From Sphingomonadaceae bacterium (lineage in GTDB: Bacteria; Pseudomonadota; Alphaproteobacteria; Sphingomonadales; Sphingomonadaceae), in NCBI GenBank assembly GCA_025356175.1, contig JANXUP010000113.1, positions 1 to 33,431 of the forward strand: a DNA stretch of 33,431 nucleotides, read 5' to 3'. Positions 1-7,343 of the stretch are shown piece after piece (within the stretch, counting starts at the first letter, position 1; each line of letters opens with the position of its first letter). The notes beneath the pieces are model-generated. The model was not told the origin of the DNA. It did not search any database and worked only from the letters and a program-made list of their open reading frames with translations. The translations under genes were made by a program, and so were the position numbers.

Positions 1-1
1 G

Positions 2-721
2 CGCGACAAGAACAATCCCGGTTCGGTCCTGGCGATGATCGAAGGCGCGCGCATCAATGCGCGGTCGGTCCGCACCGCGCTGACCCGCGAGGTGTGGGAA
101 GCGGTCAACGAAAGCTGGATGGTAATCCGCGAACTGCTGTCACGTCCGGTGCGTGAGGCGGCGCTGGGCCAGGTGCTGGGGGTAATCCGCCGCCAGGCGA
201 TGCTGGTGCGCGGCGCGGTCGACGGGTCGATGCTGCGCAGCGAGAACTTCAACTTCTTCCGCATCGGCACCTTCATCGAGCGCGGCGACAACACCGCGCG
301 GATCCTCGACGTAAAGTATTACGTCCTGCTGCCTTCGCTCGCCTGGGTTGGTTCGCGGCTCGACAATGTGCAGTGGGAATCTGTGCTGCGCTCGGTTTCG
401 GGCGAGCGGGCTTACCGCTGGCTCAACGCCGGATCAATCGACCCCAAGGGCATCGCCGAATTCCTGCTGCTCGACCGCCGCTTTCCGCGCAGCCTCAACT
501 TCTGTCTCGACAAGCTGCAATCGAACCTCCGGGGCCTTGCGCACCAATACGGTCACGAAAGCAGCTCGCACGAGGTGCTGCGCGGGGTCAGTAGCCGGTT
601 CCACAACATCACCATCGAACAGATCTTCGAATCCGGGCTGCACCAGTTCATCCAGGACTTCATCGCCTGCAACCGGCAAGTCGCCCAGGCGATTGAACGC
701 GACTACAGGTTTTACGCGTGA
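2..721 (+). CDS. Alpha-E domain protein (partial, 5' end outside window)
   Basis: This is the C-terminal part (about 239 residues) of an alpha-E (DUF403) family protein. The frame is open to the left window edge, so the true start lies upstream. It is a helix-rich protein with the family-typical stretch GARINARSVR and a following REVWEAVNESW. The biochemical role of alpha-E proteins is not established. They are repeatedly encoded with a circularly permuted ATP-grasp protein, a transglutaminase-like protein and the proteasome-like Anbu, and the last two follow here. Its stop overlaps the GTG start of the transglutaminase gene (GTGA), which indicates translational coupling. The ATP-grasp gene would be expected just upstream, outside the window. 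Confidence 0.9.
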   Translation, partial: RDKNNPGSVLAMIEGARINARSVRTALTREVWEAVNESWMVIRELLSRPVREAALGQVLGVIRRQAMLVRGAVDGSMLRSENFNFFRIGTFIERGDNTARILDVKYYVLLPSLAWVGSRLDNVQWESVLRSVSGERAYRWLNAGSIDPKGIAEFLLLDRRFPRSLNFCLDKLQSNLRGLAHQYGHESSSHEVLRGVSSRFHNITIEQIFESGLHQFIQDFIACNRQVAQAIERDYRFYA

Positions 722-1533
722 GGCTGTCGGTCGAGCATACCACCCGCTACGAATTCTCGCAGCCGGTCAGCCACGGCCTGCAGCGACTGCGGCTGACCCC
801 CAAGAACACGCAGGGTCAGAAGGTCATCAGCTGGGCAATGGACCTGACCGGGGCGAAGATCGAGGTCGAGTACGACGATCACAATCACAACCGCACTGCG
901 CTGATTTCGGTTGAACCGGGCGCGCGGGTGCTTGAGGTACGGTGCAGCGGCGCAGTCGATACGGCTGATAACGCCGGGGTGATCGGGCATCATTCGGGGC
1001 ACATGCCGCTGTGGTCGTTTCTGGCCCAGACCCCGCTGACCCGGCCTGGGCCGAAACTTCGCGCGATCACCTCCGCGCTCAGCACGCCGCGCAGCCAGAC
1101 GCTGGCGCTGCTTCACGAATTGTCCGCGACCGTGCTCGATCAGGTGCCCTATGCAGTGGGCGAGACCGCCGTGCACACCACCGGCGAAGAGGCGGCTGCG
1201 CTGGGCAAGGGCGTGTGTCAGGATCACGTCCACATCTTCCTCGGCGCGGCGCGGTCGCTCGGGATCCCGGCGCGCTATGTCTCGGGCTACCTGATGATGA
1301 ATGACCGGGTCGAACAGGAAGCCGGCCACGCCTGGGCCGAAGCCCATGTCGATATGCTCGGCTGGGTCGGTTTCGATGTCTCCAACCGCATCAGCCCGGA
1401 CGAACGCTATGTCCGCGTGGCCACGGGCCGCGATTACAGCGAGGCGGCGCCGATCACCGGGCTGAGTTATGGAGCGGGGGAAACTGTGCTCGAAGTGCGG
1501 CTGGCGGTTGAACAGCAACGGATCGAACAGTAG
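718..1533 (+). CDS. Transglutaminase-like cysteine protease family protein
   Basis: A 271-residue protein with an N-terminal beta-rich domain (about 1-100, the bacterial transglutaminase-like N-terminal type) and a transglutaminase core. The expected triad is visible as Cys167 (GKGVCQDH), His204 (AGHAWAE) and Asp220 (GWVGFDVSN). There is no signal peptide, so a cytoplasmic location is expected. It starts with GTG, overlapping the alpha-E stop by four bases, and lies 26 bases before the Anbu gene, which fits one operon. In the known Anbu gene neighbourhood such proteins are thought to hydrolyse or transfer peptide/amide bonds, but the substrate is unknown. Confidence 0.92.
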   Translation: MRLSVEHTTRYEFSQPVSHGLQRLRLTPKNTQGQKVISWAMDLTGAKIEVEYDDHNHNRTALISVEPGARVLEVRCSGAVDTADNAGVIGHHSGHMPLWSFLAQTPLTRPGPKLRAITSALSTPRSQTLALLHELSATVLDQVPYAVGETAVHTTGEEAAALGKGVCQDHVHIFLGAARSLGIPARYVSGYLMMNDRVEQEAGHAWAEAHVDMLGWVGFDVSNRISPDERYVRVATGRDYSEAAPITGLSYGAGETVLEVRLAVEQQRIEQ

Positions 1534-1559
1534 GCGATACGCCCAAGGGGATTCGCGGC

Positions 1560-2318
1560 TTGACCTATTGTGTTGGAATGATGCTCGACAAGGGCCTGGT
1601 GTTGATGAGCGACACCCGCACCAATTCGGGCGTCGACAACATCTCGATCTTTCGCAAGATGCAGTCGTGGTCGATCCCGGGTCAGCGGATTATCACGGTG
1701 ATGACCGCGGGCAACCTCGCCACCACGCAAGGCGTGATCAGCCAGCTTGAAGAGCGCAACAAGGCAGTGGCCGAGCGGCACAATTCGCTGCTCGAAGCCG
1801 AATCCATGTTTCAGGTGGCGACCATCGTCGGCAAGCTGTTGCGTGAAACCATCGCCCAGTGCCGCAATGAAAACGCCGGCGAAGAGGCCTCGACGCCCTC
1901 ATTCACTGCTTCGATGATCGTTGCTGGGCAGATCAAGGGCATGGAGCCGCGGCTGTTCCTGGTCTACCCCGAAGGCAACTTCATCGAGGCCGGGTTCGAC
2001 ACTCCGTTCTTCCAGATCGGTGAGACCAAATACGGCCGCCCGATCATCCTGCGCGGCTATCACCGCGACATGAGCTTTGAAGATGCGGTCAAGCTGCTGA
2101 TGGTCAGCTTTGATTCGACGATCAAGGCCAATCTGTCGGTGGGCCTGCCGCTCGACCTGATGGTGATCGAACGCGACAGTTTCGAACCCGCGCACAAGCG
2201 CCGGATCGGGGTCGACGATCCCTATTACCGCGCGATCTCGGTGGGCTGGAGCGAGGCGCTCAAACTGGCCTTCGAATCGCTGCCCGATTACTCATTCTAC
2301 CATGGCCAAGACGGCTAA
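1560..2318 (+). CDS. Anbu, proteasome-type (HslV-like) peptidase
   Basis: A 252-residue member of the Anbu (ancestral beta subunit) family, a bacterial Ntn-hydrolase related to proteasome beta subunits and HslV. The start codon is TTG, giving M-TYCVG. Removal of Met would expose the Thr nucleophile. Asp17 (MSDTRT) and Lys32 (FRKM), counted from that Thr, fit the usual catalytic Thr/Asp/Lys set. Anbu proteins form open helical or ring-like assemblies and have no confirmed dedicated unfoldase. The gene closes the alpha-E/transglutaminase/Anbu operon. Its stop lies five bases from the end of the convergent extensin-like gene. The family identity is clear, but the physiological substrate is not. 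Confidence 0.93.
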   Translation: MTYCVGMMLDKGLVLMSDTRTNSGVDNISIFRKMQSWSIPGQRIITVMTAGNLATTQGVISQLEERNKAVAERHNSLLEAESMFQVATIVGKLLRETIAQCRNENAGEEASTPSFTASMIVAGQIKGMEPRLFLVYPEGNFIEAGFDTPFFQIGETKYGRPIILRGYHRDMSFEDAVKLLMVSFDSTIKANLSVGLPLDLMVIERDSFEPAHKRRIGVDDPYYRAISVGWSEALKLAFESLPDYSFYHGQDG

Positions 2319-2323
2319 GGCCG

Positions 2324-2989
2324 TTATTTGCAGTAATTCCGACCGCTCATTTCCAGATGCAGGTGATCATGATGCGCGGCGTTGTAGGCCGGGGTCAGTA
2401 CGGTACCGAAGCGCTTGCATGCGCTTTGCCGGATGGTTGTGAAAAAGCGCTGCACTTGCGGGCTCTTGTCGGCCCAGTTTCCGGCAATCGTGATCCGGCG
2501 CCCGTCGGCCAGCACGAAGCCTGAGATATCGACCGCATTGCCGGTCGCGTGAGCGGAGCGGCGCGGCGATCCGGCGATGTTGCGGCAGCTGTACGTCCCC
2601 ATCGTCTCGATCTTGACCAGCGGCGAGCCGAGGATCTGCTGAGCCGCGCGGTCAACCCCGAAACGCGCCCAACCGGCCAGCGTATCGGCCAAGGGGCAAG
2701 TCATCGGGCCCAATCCGGCAAGCCTGAGATCGGCCCGGTCGCTGCGCAGCGAAGCCAGCCGGACCGAGCCCACGGTCGAGCAGCCTGCACCATAGTACTG
2801 GTCGGGCAAGGGCGTGAAATCGGCTTGGCGTGTGCCCAGGTCGGCAAAGCAGGCCTGCGCCTCCGGATTTGCCGTCAGGATTGCAGTCGAACGAGCGGCC
2901 ACGGTCTTGCGCGGTGCAGGGGCGGACGGGATCGCCTCGCACCCGGCGAGCAAGGTTACTAACAGGCACAAGGCGATTTTCCTGCGCAT
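2324..2989 (-). CDS. Extensin-like C-terminal domain lipoprotein
   Basis: A 221-residue envelope protein. I chose the ATG at 2989 because it puts the lipoprotein signal MRRKIALCLLVTLLAGC right at the N-terminus, with the lipidated Cys at residue 17. A longer frame upstream adds 16 residues with no signal character. The mature part matches the extensin-like C-terminal domain found in many alphaproteobacteria, with metal-site-like motifs SAHATGNAVDISGF and HHDHLHLEM. These recall LAS-type D-Ala-D-Ala metallopeptidases, so a peptidoglycan role is plausible but inferred. Its 3' end abuts the Anbu gene convergently. Confidence 0.88.
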   Translation of the reverse strand: MRRKIALCLLVTLLAGCEAIPSAPAPRKTVAARSTAILTANPEAQACFADLGTRQADFTPLPDQYYGAGCSTVGSVRLASLRSDRADLRLAGLGPMTCPLADTLAGWARFGVDRAAQQILGSPLVKIETMGTYSCRNIAGSPRRSAHATGNAVDISGFVLADGRRITIAGNWADKSPQVQRFFTTIRQSACKRFGTVLTPAYNAAHHDHLHLEMSGRNYCK

Positions 2990-3078
2990 GCCCGGAAATG
3001 TGCCATGACGATGGTTAACAATTTGCCACCGCAGCAATCATTCTACCGCACAAGGTGACCGCAGTGGCCGCGCCGCGC

Positions 3079-3106
3079 TTGACTTGCCCCGCTGCGCCAC
3101 TACTTG
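3079..3106 (+). promoter_or_regulatory. Putative serC promoter (-35/-10)
   Basis: TTGACT at 3079-3084 and TACTTG at 3101-3106 are separated by 16 bases. This resembles other candidate promoters in the window (TTGACA-N16-TACTTT near 11259, TTGCAA-N16-TACTTT before pyrE). The predicted transcript would begin near 3113, leaving a leader of about 50 bases before serC. Prediction only. Confidence 0.45.
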
Positions 3107-3113
3107 CGGCGCC

Positions 3114-3160
3114 GGGCCACGCGGTCCCAACGCCGCGCGAGCTCTCTGCAAGGAGAGACT
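3114..3160 (+). promoter_or_regulatory. serC leader: two hairpins, the second masking the ribosome binding site
   Basis: The serC leader can form a first hairpin, GGGCC-ACGC-GGTCC (3114-3127, one G-U pair). A second one, CTCTC (3142-3146) with GAGAG (3153-3157), closes a six-base loop. The 3' arm and loop contain the Shine-Dalgarno bases AAGGAGAG, so folding would hide the ribosome binding site. A 'serC' leader motif upstream of serC has been described computationally in alphaproteobacteria, and this layout is compatible with it. I could not run the covariance model. Confidence 0.5.
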
Positions 3161-3163
3161 ACA

Positions 3164-4285
3164 ATGACTGCACTGCCAACGCGCAAACCTGCGCGTCCGT
3201 TCTTCTCTTCCGGTCCCTGCGCCAAGCCGCCGGGCTGGACCCCCGAAAAACTCAGCACAGATTCCCTCGGCCGCTCGCATCGCGCCAAGATCGGCAAAGC
3301 GCGCCTCCTGTACTGCATCGATCTGATGCGAGAAGTGCTTCGGCTGCCTGACACGCACCGCATCGGGATCGTCCCCGGTTCCGATACCGGAGCCTTCGAG
3401 ATGGCGATGTGGACGATGCTGGGGCAGCGCGGCGTGACCGCGCTGGCGTGGGAAAGCTTTGGCGAGGGCTGGGTGACCGACGCGGTCAAGCAGCTCAAGA
3501 TCGACCCCACCGTGATCCGCGCCGATTATGGCCAGCTGCCCGATCTGTCGCAGGTTAACTGGGACGATGACGTGCTGTTCACCTGGAATGGCACCACCAG
3601 CGGCGTGCGCGTGCCCAACGCCGACTGGATCGCCGCCAACCGCAAGGGGCTGAGCTTCGCCGACGCGACCAGCGCGGTGTTTGCTTACGATATCGACTGG
3701 AACAAGATCGATGTCGCCACGTTCAGCTGGCAGAAGGTGCTGGGCGGCGAAGGTGGCCATGGGGTAATTATCCTCGGTCCCCGCGCGGTCGAACGGCTGG
3801 AAAGCTACACTCCCGCCTGGCCGCTGCCCAAGGTGTTCCGACTGGTCTCGAAGGGCGCGCTGACTGAGGGCGTGTTCAAGGGCGAGACGATCAACACCCC
3901 CTCGATGCTGGCAGTCGAAGACGCGATCTTCGCGCTCGAATGGGGCAAATCGGTGGGAGGCCTTGACGGCCTCAAAGCGCGCTCGGACGCCAATGCAGCG
4001 GCACTGCAGCAGATCGTCACTGATCGCGATTGGCTCGGCAATCTCGCTGCTGATCCCGCCAACCGGTCGAAGACCTCGGTCTGCCTGACGGTCGCAGGGG
4101 CCGACGAAGCCATGATCAAGGCCATGGCTGGTGCGCTCGAAAAGGAAGGTGCCGCATATGACATCGCCGGATACCGCGATGCCCCGCCGGGCCTGCGCAT
4201 CTGGTGCGGCGCGACGGTTGACACCGCCGACATCGAAGCGCTCGGGCCGTGGCTCGACTGGGCTTACGAAAGCGCCAAACAATAA
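3164..4285 (+). CDS. serC: Phosphoserine aminotransferase
   Basis: A 373-residue PLP enzyme converting 3-phosphohydroxypyruvate plus glutamate into phosphoserine, the second step of serine synthesis in the cytoplasm. It belongs to the larger alphaproteobacterial SerC subgroup. The N-terminus holds FFSSGPCAKPPGW, the Schiff-base Lys sits in TFSWQKVLGGEGGHG, and the C-terminus has GLRIWCGATV. I chose the ATG at 3164 because it has a strong ribosome binding site (AAGGAGAG, 3150-3157). An upstream in-frame ATG at 3104 would add 20 non-homologous-looking residues and falls inside the predicted promoter. serA, the preceding step of the pathway, follows after a palindromic repeat. Confidence 0.95.
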   Translation: MTALPTRKPARPFFSSGPCAKPPGWTPEKLSTDSLGRSHRAKIGKARLLYCIDLMREVLRLPDTHRIGIVPGSDTGAFEMAMWTMLGQRGVTALAWESFGEGWVTDAVKQLKIDPTVIRADYGQLPDLSQVNWDDDVLFTWNGTTSGVRVPNADWIAANRKGLSFADATSAVFAYDIDWNKIDVATFSWQKVLGGEGGHGVIILGPRAVERLESYTPAWPLPKVFRLVSKGALTEGVFKGETINTPSMLAVEDAIFALEWGKSVGGLDGLKARSDANAAALQQIVTDRDWLGNLAADPANRSKTSVCLTVAGADEAMIKAMAGALEKEGAAYDIAGYRDAPPGLRIWCGATVDTADIEALGPWLDWAYESAKQ

Positions 4286-4287
4286 TA

Positions 4288-4383
4288 CGTCGTCCCGGGC
4301 TTGACCCGGGACCGCTGGCCTCACGGAGCTACCGCGAGCGCCAGCCCAGCTTCCAGCGATCCCGGATCAAGTCCGGGATGACG
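4288..4383 (+). repeat. Nested palindromic intergenic repeat between serC and serA
   Basis: Two 31-base arms, 4288-4318 and 4353-4383, are inverted copies of each other that match at 27 of 31 positions. All four differences are transitions. Each arm also carries its own internal palindrome (TCCCGGGCTTGACCCGGGA on the left, ATCCCGGATCAAGTCCGGGA on the right). The whole unit could fold into one long hairpin or a cloverleaf. It ends 12 bases before the serA start. It resembles dispersed extragenic palindromic elements of sphingomonad genomes, but no second copy was found in this window. Confidence 0.85.
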
Positions 4384-4395
4384 AAAGAACCTGAC

Positions 4396-5979
4396 ATGAC
4401 CAAACCCCGCGTACTCATTTCCGACCAGATGGACCCCAAGGCCGAGCAGATATTCCGCCAACGCGGCTGCGACGTCGACGTCATCACCGGCAAGACCCCC
4501 GAGGAACTGGGCGAAATCATCGGCCAATACGACGGCCTCGCGATCCGCTCGACCACCAAGCTGACCAAGGAATTGATCGACAAGGCGGTCCGACTCAAGG
4601 TCGTCGGCCGCGCCGGGATCGGGGTGGACAATATCGATATCCCAGCCGCGTCGGTGAAGGGCATCGTGGTAATGAACACCCCGTTCGGCAACTCGATCAC
4701 CACCGCCGAACATGCCATTGCACTGATGTTCGCGCTCGCCCGCCAGTTGCCCGAGGCCAACGCCCAGACGCAGGCGGGCAAGTGGCCGAAGAACGACTTC
4801 ATGGGCGTGGAAGTAACCGGCAAGACGCTCGGCCTGATCGGCGCAGGCAATATCGGTTCGATCGTCGCCAGCCGCGCGCTGGGCCTGCGGATGAAGGTTG
4901 TCGCCTTCGATCCGTTCCTCTCGCCCGAACGCGCGGTTGAATTGGGGATTGAAAAGGTCGAGCTCGACGACCTGCTCGCGCGCGCCGATTTCATCACGCT
5001 GCACACCCCGCTGACCGACCAGACCCGTAATATCCTCAGCCGCGAAAACCTCGCCAAGACGAAGAAGGGTGTGCGGATCATCAACTGCGCGCGCGGCGGC
5101 TTGATCGATGAAGTGGCGCTCAAGGACGCGCTTGATTCTGGTCAGGTTGCTGGTGCGGCGCTCGACGTCTTTGCCAAGGAACCGGCCAGGGAATCGCCGC
5201 TGTTCGGCACGCCGAATTTCATCTCGACCCCGCATCTTGGCGCCTCGACTGACGAAGCGCAGGTCAACGTCGCGATCCAGGTGGCCGAGCAGCTGTCTGA
5301 CTATCTGGTCCACGGCGGGGTGACCAACGCGCTCAACATGCCTTCGCTCAGCGCCGAGGAAGCCCCCAAGCTCAAGCCGTACATGACGCTGGCCGAAGAG
5401 CTCGGTTCGCTGGTCGGCCAGCTCACCACCGGGGCGATCCCGCGCATCTCGATCCATGCCGAAGGCGCGGCCGCCGAGCTCAATATCAAGCCGATCGTCG
5501 CTGGTGTTCTGGCCGGGTTCCTGCGGGTCCAGTCGGACACGGTGAACATGGTCAACGCGCCGTTCCTCGCCAAAGAGCGGGGCATGGAAGTGCGCGAGGT
5601 CAAGACCGAGAAGGCCGGCGATTATCACACGCTGCTCCGCGTTTCGGTCAAAACCGAGGCGGGCGAGCGTTCGGTTGCGGGCACGCTGTTCTCGAACAGC
5701 GAACCGCGCCTGGTCGAACTGTTCGGGATCAAGGTCGAAGCCGAACTCGCCGGGCACATGATGTACATTGTCAACGAGGACGCGCCGGGCTTCATCGGCC
5801 GGATCGGGACGTTGTTGGGTGAAAACGCGATCAACATCGGCACGTTCAACCTTGGCCGGCGCGATGCCGGGGGTGAGGCGGTGCTGCTGCTCAGCGTCGA
5901 CAGTGCGGTGCCCGCGCGAGTCCTCGAAAAGGCGCGCGGCATAGCAGGCGTCAAGCGGGTGATGGCACTGGCGTTTTAA
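4396..5979 (+). CDS. serA: D-3-phosphoglycerate dehydrogenase
   Basis: A 527-residue enzyme for the first committed step of serine synthesis, NAD-dependent oxidation of 3-phosphoglycerate. The order is substrate-binding half, Rossmann domain with GLIGAGNIGS, catalytic segments (INCARGGLIDE, STPHLGAST), an ASB-like allosteric domain, and a C-terminal ACT domain (MYIVNEDAPGFIGRIGTLLGE). This is the long type with potential serine feedback. The ATG at 4396 is used because homologues start MTKPRVLISD. The open frame extends upstream through the palindromic repeat, which is not coding. The ribosome binding site is weak (AAGAA), so the repeat just upstream may affect translation or readthrough from serC. 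Confidence 0.96.
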   Translation: MTKPRVLISDQMDPKAEQIFRQRGCDVDVITGKTPEELGEIIGQYDGLAIRSTTKLTKELIDKAVRLKVVGRAGIGVDNIDIPAASVKGIVVMNTPFGNSITTAEHAIALMFALARQLPEANAQTQAGKWPKNDFMGVEVTGKTLGLIGAGNIGSIVASRALGLRMKVVAFDPFLSPERAVELGIEKVELDDLLARADFITLHTPLTDQTRNILSRENLAKTKKGVRIINCARGGLIDEVALKDALDSGQVAGAALDVFAKEPARESPLFGTPNFISTPHLGASTDEAQVNVAIQVAEQLSDYLVHGGVTNALNMPSLSAEEAPKLKPYMTLAEELGSLVGQLTTGAIPRISIHAEGAAAELNIKPIVAGVLAGFLRVQSDTVNMVNAPFLAKERGMEVREVKTEKAGDYHTLLRVSVKTEAGERSVAGTLFSNSEPRLVELFGIKVEAELAGHMMYIVNEDAPGFIGRIGTLLGENAINIGTFNLGRRDAGGEAVLLLSVDSAVPARVLEKARGIAGVKRVMALAF

Positions 5980-6007
5980 GACCAGTTCGGGCAACGGAGC
6001 GCGCGTG

Positions 6008-7120
6008 ATGCAAGACACTGACCGCGATCTGTTGCCCGAAGGCCTTGAAGACCGGCTACCGCCCAGCGCGGCCGCCGCCGCGAAAGTCACGCGCGCGGTG
6101 CTCGATTGCCTAGACCGGCACGGTTACGACCGGGTCCAGCCGCCAACGCTCGAATTCGAGAAGTCGCTCGCCAGCCGGATGGCCGGGATCAGTCCGCGGC
6201 GGATGTTCCGCTTTGTCGATCCCGCCAGCTTGCGCACGCTCGCGCTGCGCAGCGACATCACCCCGCAGATCGGGCGCGTCGCCTCGACCAGCCTGGCGGG
6301 CGCGGCGCGGCCCTTGCGGCTGTGTTATGCGGGGCAGATCGTCACGATCAAGGGTGACGGGCTCGACCCGGCCCGCGAACGTCTCCAGCTGGGCGCCGAA
6401 CTGATCGGCGATGACAGCGTCGCCGCGGCGGGCGAGGTGGTCGCCGCTGCGATCGAGGCGCTGAGCGCAGCCGGGGCGATCGGGCTGTCGGTTGATTTCA
6501 CGCTGCCTGATCTGGTTGACACGCTGGCGGCAAAAGCCTTGCCGCTCGATGCCGACAAGATTGAGACGGTGCGCCGCGAACTCGATGCCAAGGATGCCGG
6601 CGGGCTGGTGGCCGCGGGCGGGGCCGACTATCTGCCGCTGCTCACCGCAATCGGACCGTTCGATGCGGCGATCGAGCGCCTCGCCGCGATCGACGCAGGC
6701 GGCGCCCTGGCCAGCCGGATTGCGGCCTTGCGCCAAATTGCGGCGCGCGTGCAAGGCAAAGCGCGCCTGACGCTCGACCCGAGCGAGCGCCACGGCTTCG
6801 AATACCAGACCTGGTTCGGGTTCATGATTTACGCTGACGGCGTGCCGGGTTCGCTTGGCCGGGGCGGCAGCTACACGATCAGCCCGAGCGACGAACCGGC
6901 GATTGGTTTCTCGCTTTATCCGGACCACCTGATCGACGCGTTGGCCAATGCCGAAGCTCCGCGCGACAAGTTGTTCCTGCCGCTTGGCCACGATCCCGAG
7001 CACGCCGCGCGGCTGCGCGCGATCGGTTGGCGCACCGTGGCTGCACTCGGTGATAATTGCGATGCGGCAGGACTGGGCTGCACGCACCGGCTTGAACAAG
7101 GTGAAGCGGTGAAGCTCTGA
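6008..7120 (+). CDS. hisZ: ATP phosphoribosyltransferase regulatory subunit
   Basis: A protein of about 370 residues related to class II histidyl-tRNA synthetase catalytic domains but without tRNA-charging function. It partners with short-form HisG in the first step of histidine synthesis. Motifs typical of HisZ are LPEGLEDRLPP near the start, SRRMFRF-like PRRMFRFVDP, LRSDITPQIGRVA and GRGGSYTIS. ATG at 6008 follows GTG at 6005 in the same frame. ACGGAG at about 5993-5998 suits either. It lies 28 bases after serA, so cotranscription is possible. hisG is not in the window. hisZ is often near purA in sphingomonads, but here two unrelated genes separate them. Confidence 0.93.
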   Translation: MQDTDRDLLPEGLEDRLPPSAAAAAKVTRAVLDCLDRHGYDRVQPPTLEFEKSLASRMAGISPRRMFRFVDPASLRTLALRSDITPQIGRVASTSLAGAARPLRLCYAGQIVTIKGDGLDPARERLQLGAELIGDDSVAAAGEVVAAAIEALSAAGAIGLSVDFTLPDLVDTLAAKALPLDADKIETVRRELDAKDAGGLVAAGGADYLPLLTAIGPFDAAIERLAAIDAGGALASRIAALRQIAARVQGKARLTLDPSERHGFEYQTWFGFMIYADGVPGSLGRGGSYTISPSDEPAIGFSLYPDHLIDALANAEAPRDKLFLPLGHDPEHAARLRAIGWRTVAALGDNCDAAGLGCTHRLEQGEAVKL

Positions 7121-7215
7121 CGTGCCTAGCGGTGAACCGTGCAACGGTTGCCGCGAATGCCTTCGTGCGGCGCTTTGATTGAGCCCAAAGGCTGAACCGC
7201 TGTTCAGACTTCTGC

Positions 7216-7254
7216 TACGATAAATATATCGTATTGAACGATTATTTCGTTCAA
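7216..7254. promoter_or_regulatory. Two abutting AT-rich inverted repeats (operator-like)
   Basis: TACGATA-aata-TATCGTA (7216-7233, 7-base arms) is followed immediately by TTGAACGA-ttatt-TCGTTCAA (7234-7254, 8-base arms). Both are perfect dyads in an AT-rich patch within otherwise GC-rich sequence, about 90 bases before the gene at 7344. They look like operators for a dimeric repressor. No regulator gene is adjacent, and I cannot assign a family. Confidence 0.55.
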
Positions 7255-7343
7255 ACTCGGCTCGTCTCACGGTACTCCACGGCTCAACTCAAAAGACCCT
7301 TGTCAAGGTTTTTTATCTCTAAAAGCCTCCTCATCTTGGAAGC

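Noticed and set aside
4249..4395. N-terminal extension of SerA through the palindromic repeat
   Set aside because: SerA homologues begin at MTKPRVLISD (4396). The extension is only translated repeat sequence overlapping the serC end.
4321..6090. Long minus-strand open frame (about 590 codons) across serA
   Set aside because: Antisense to serA, composition artefact of high GC third positions. No motif and no ribosome binding site.
7298..7314. CCTTGTCAAGG followed by TTTTTT, a possible terminator before the 7344 gene
   Set aside because: The stem has no room for a stable loop (one base between arms), so it is not a credible intrinsic terminator.
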